Positions 62,406 to 64,000 of a stretch of 64,000 nt of DNA are shown one piece after another. Numbering within the stretch: position 1 is the stretch's first letter; every line of letters starts with the position of its first letter. This DNA is from Adiantum capillus-veneris (taxonomy: Eukaryota; Streptophyta; Polypodiopsida; Polypodiales; Pteridaceae). The notes under the pieces are model-generated. The model was given only the letters and a program-made list of their open reading frames with translations. It had not been told where the DNA came from and searched no databases. Made by a program: the position numbers and the translations under genes. The stretch spans positions 98,967,912 to 99,031,911 of the forward strand of contig CM043963.1 in NCBI GenBank assembly GCA_014529385.2. The letters run 5' to 3'.

Positions 62406-62693
62406 ACACAGTCACGGCGCTCCAAAAACTCACTTTGATTAAATAAAACTCTATCTTTTAGGTTACAAAACTTTGGCTTATATACCTCAACCTTGGAGGT
62501 GAGAACATCTCTAACTAATTACATCAGCAAGTGAAATTACTTCGGAATTACAAGTTGGAAACTCAATTGAGTCCCGTTACTTAATGAATGGCTCAAATCA
62601 AAATTAATGTCGGAGAGACATTTATTACAATCAATGGTTACAAAATGATGAGTGTGAGCAAAAATGTGGGTGTGATCCTCTGCTGGCTCAACA
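61707..62693 (-). repeat. 5' LTR of the 25.9 kb element
   Basis: 987 bp, longer than the 3' LTR only because of the CT tract at 62334-62403. Ends TGTTGAGCC at 62693 and next to TTCCT. Confidence 0.95.
62477..62484 (-). promoter_or_regulatory. TATA box of the 5' LTR
   Basis: TATATAAG on the element strand, in the U3 part about 210 bp into the LTR, matching 11753-11760 in the other copy. It should drive the genomic RNA of the element. Confidence 0.65.
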
Positions 62694-62698
62694 TTCCT

Positions 62699-64000
62699 TA
62701 AAATCCTTGGCCTTCTCGCCCTTATCCTCAGAATGGTCAGACTAGTTTGGTACAAATATTTTCTCTTAGTGTGCATCAACTCATCAAAATTCAAACTCTC
62801 AGAGGATGAGGAGCCCTCATCCAAGTCGTCTAAATGCTTCTGAGACTTCTTGTGGGATATACTCTTATTTGCCTTCTTCTTACCTTTCTTGTTTTCTGAG
62901 TTTGTCTCCGCTTCGTGTATCTTTTGCTCTCATCACTAGAATTACACAAAGAGGAACCCTCCAAACTACTGTGAAGAGATGATGATGATGAATTGGGATC
63001 ATCCTCAAAGAGAACACGCTTCTTTGGTTTACTAGCAACCTCAAAGGTAGATTTGTGACCAGGACGATGATATCTAGATCCATTGTATCAATATTTGTGC
63101 AATCTAAAGCAGATACCTCTCTAGCAATAGAGAGTGGGGCCCTTGGAGGGGGTTTGGGACCCCATCCGGTGTTAGTCTTCTTCTCTCTCTATCACTCACA
63201 AAACCTTCACTCATGGTATCATTCTCTCTTCTCTCTCTAGTCTTTCTGTATCTCTCATGAAGTAAACAGAATTCTCATTCAATAAAAGGAACCTTGAGTA
63301 GGAACTGAGCACTCATCCTAAGCATTCACCATAAATCACTTCTGCTGCACATTACAATTTTGCACACATGATGCGCCTTTGTCTAGCATGAAATTATACA
63401 ACTTGCTATCGTTAGCGTGTGTTCTTGATAGAGGCAACCAAGAGTGCTTTTGAAGGTGTCACAATCTTGTGACTAAGTTTCGCATTATAGAAGCAATCTT
63501 GATGCATATATGAAGAATGTTCAACCATAGATACCCCTCATTGAATGGCTGCAACTCTTCACCAAAGGGTGCACTTCTTCATTAAAGAGTCACTTTTCTT
63601 CTATGATCAGCTACGTTCTCCACCAATCGGTTATGAATCTTCTTGGTTGCAGCTATTCGCCTAAGAGATGTGTCTCTTGGTCTAAAGAAATACCTATTCA
63701 TTAAAGGACATGTCTCTACATGATGGGACATGGCTATTCACGTGTGTCTCTTTGTCTCTCATAAAAGGAGCCCTTGTATAACAATCTCATTCAATTCAAC
63801 TCAAGCAAACATTTAGTCTCTTGCCTCTTGAGTGCAACTTTTGGTCTTACACATGAAGTTTAAGTACTTCATCTAGGTTTAGAGCCCCTAATCCTCATAG
63901 AAGCACTCAAAATTGTCATTACAAAGGCATCATATGTAGCTCTATCCTCTTGGGATGAGCCTTTCAAGTCTAGGTGGATGCGAGTAATATTTCCACTAGG
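62699..64000. other. Right flank, possible gag scrap and LTR-like DNA
   Basis: On the - strand at 62720-63080 broken frames read Ser/Lys/Asp-rich segments (KPKKRVLFEDDP, DEGSSSSESLNFDEL), perhaps part of another gag or a nuclear protein. From about 63300 the + strand looks LTR-like, with CATAAAAGGAGCC near 63760 as a possible TATA region, but no LTR ends are visible. I make no gene call here. Confidence 0.35.

Larger units (their letters stand above)
36815..62693 (-). mobile_element. Complete 25.9 kb Ty3/Athila-like retrotransposon lacking RT and integrase
   Basis: Bounded by LTRs at 61707-62693 (5') and 36815-37773 (3') with TGTTGAGCC...GGCTTAACA-type ends and a perfect target duplication TTCCT at 36810-36814 and 62694-62698. 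It has a tRNA-Asp PBS, leader, gag, protease, a pol stump, post-integrase protease-like domain, palindrome spacer, extra ORF and PPT in the same order as the + strand copy at 1-11881. Relative to that copy 3495 bp spanning RT, RNase H and integrase are missing. Counting by eye the LTRs differ at about 18 sites (about 98% identity) plus CT-tract length, so insertion is fairly recent. A 10,030-bp DNA transposon was later inserted in gag; without it the element is about 15.8 kb. Confidence 0.93.

Overview
This window looks like nuclear DNA of a land plant with a large, transposon-dominated genome. The signs are plant-type Ty3 and Ty1 retroelements, PBS sites matching plant initiator tRNA-Met and tRNA-Asp, a plant-type hAT transposase, GT-AG introns of 70-80 bp and nested insertions at every level. 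A fern, lycophyte or gymnosperm would fit, but the sequence alone does not decide. I saw no ordinary host gene that is intact and no tRNA or rRNA gene. Nearly everything is mobile DNA, much of it inactivated.

Layout. (1) 1-11881, + strand: the 3' two thirds of a large Ty3/Athila-like LTR retrotransposon: RT, RNase H, a doubled zinc-binding module, integrase, a second retropepsin-like domain after the integrase, a long non-coding stretch with five copies of a palindrome, a large coiled-coil extra ORF, PPT and a truncated 3' LTR. (2) 11882-14632: unassigned DNA with a kinase-like pseudogene scrap. (3) 14633-19065: two near-identical LTR+PBS units facing each other around a broken gag. (4) 19090-21012: chromovirus RNase H, integrase and chromodomain remnants. 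(5) 22739-30791: an 8 kb hAT-like DNA transposon with 11-bp TIRs and a 7-bp target duplication, holding two minisatellites, a Ty1/copia fragment with its 3' LTR and a nested small TIR element. (6) 31078-34136, - strand: a decayed second Ty3 family that also has a protease-like domain after its integrase. (7) 36815-62693, - strand: a complete 25.9 kb insertion of the same family as (1), with LTRs about 98% identical by eye, tRNA-Asp PBS, PPT and a perfect 5-bp target duplication (TTCCT). It lacks the whole RT-RNase H-integrase core through an in-frame 3495-bp deletion, so it was probably mobilised by an autonomous relative such as (1). (8) 48133-58162: a 10,030-bp TIR DNA transposon inside the gag gene of (7), flanked by CAAGC.

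The most striking content is in (8). It carries a four-exon candidate DDE transposase, a gene for an unusually long-tailed histone H3 (canonical H3 N-terminus and histone fold joined by a tail of about 190 residues), three large hairpin repeats, and two convergent spliced genes of unknown function. I know of no described plant DNA transposon that encodes a histone H3. The second striking signal is a 22-bp perfect palindrome (core ACATCATACGCGTATGATGT) repeated in the untranslated leaders upstream of gag and of the extra ORF in both copies of the giant retrotransposon. It is a candidate binding site or RNA dimerisation element.

Most of the premature stops in the retroelements and in the H3 gene are TAG or TAA where a CAG or CAA codon is seen in the sister copy or is likely, as expected from deamination of methylated cytosines in silenced DNA.
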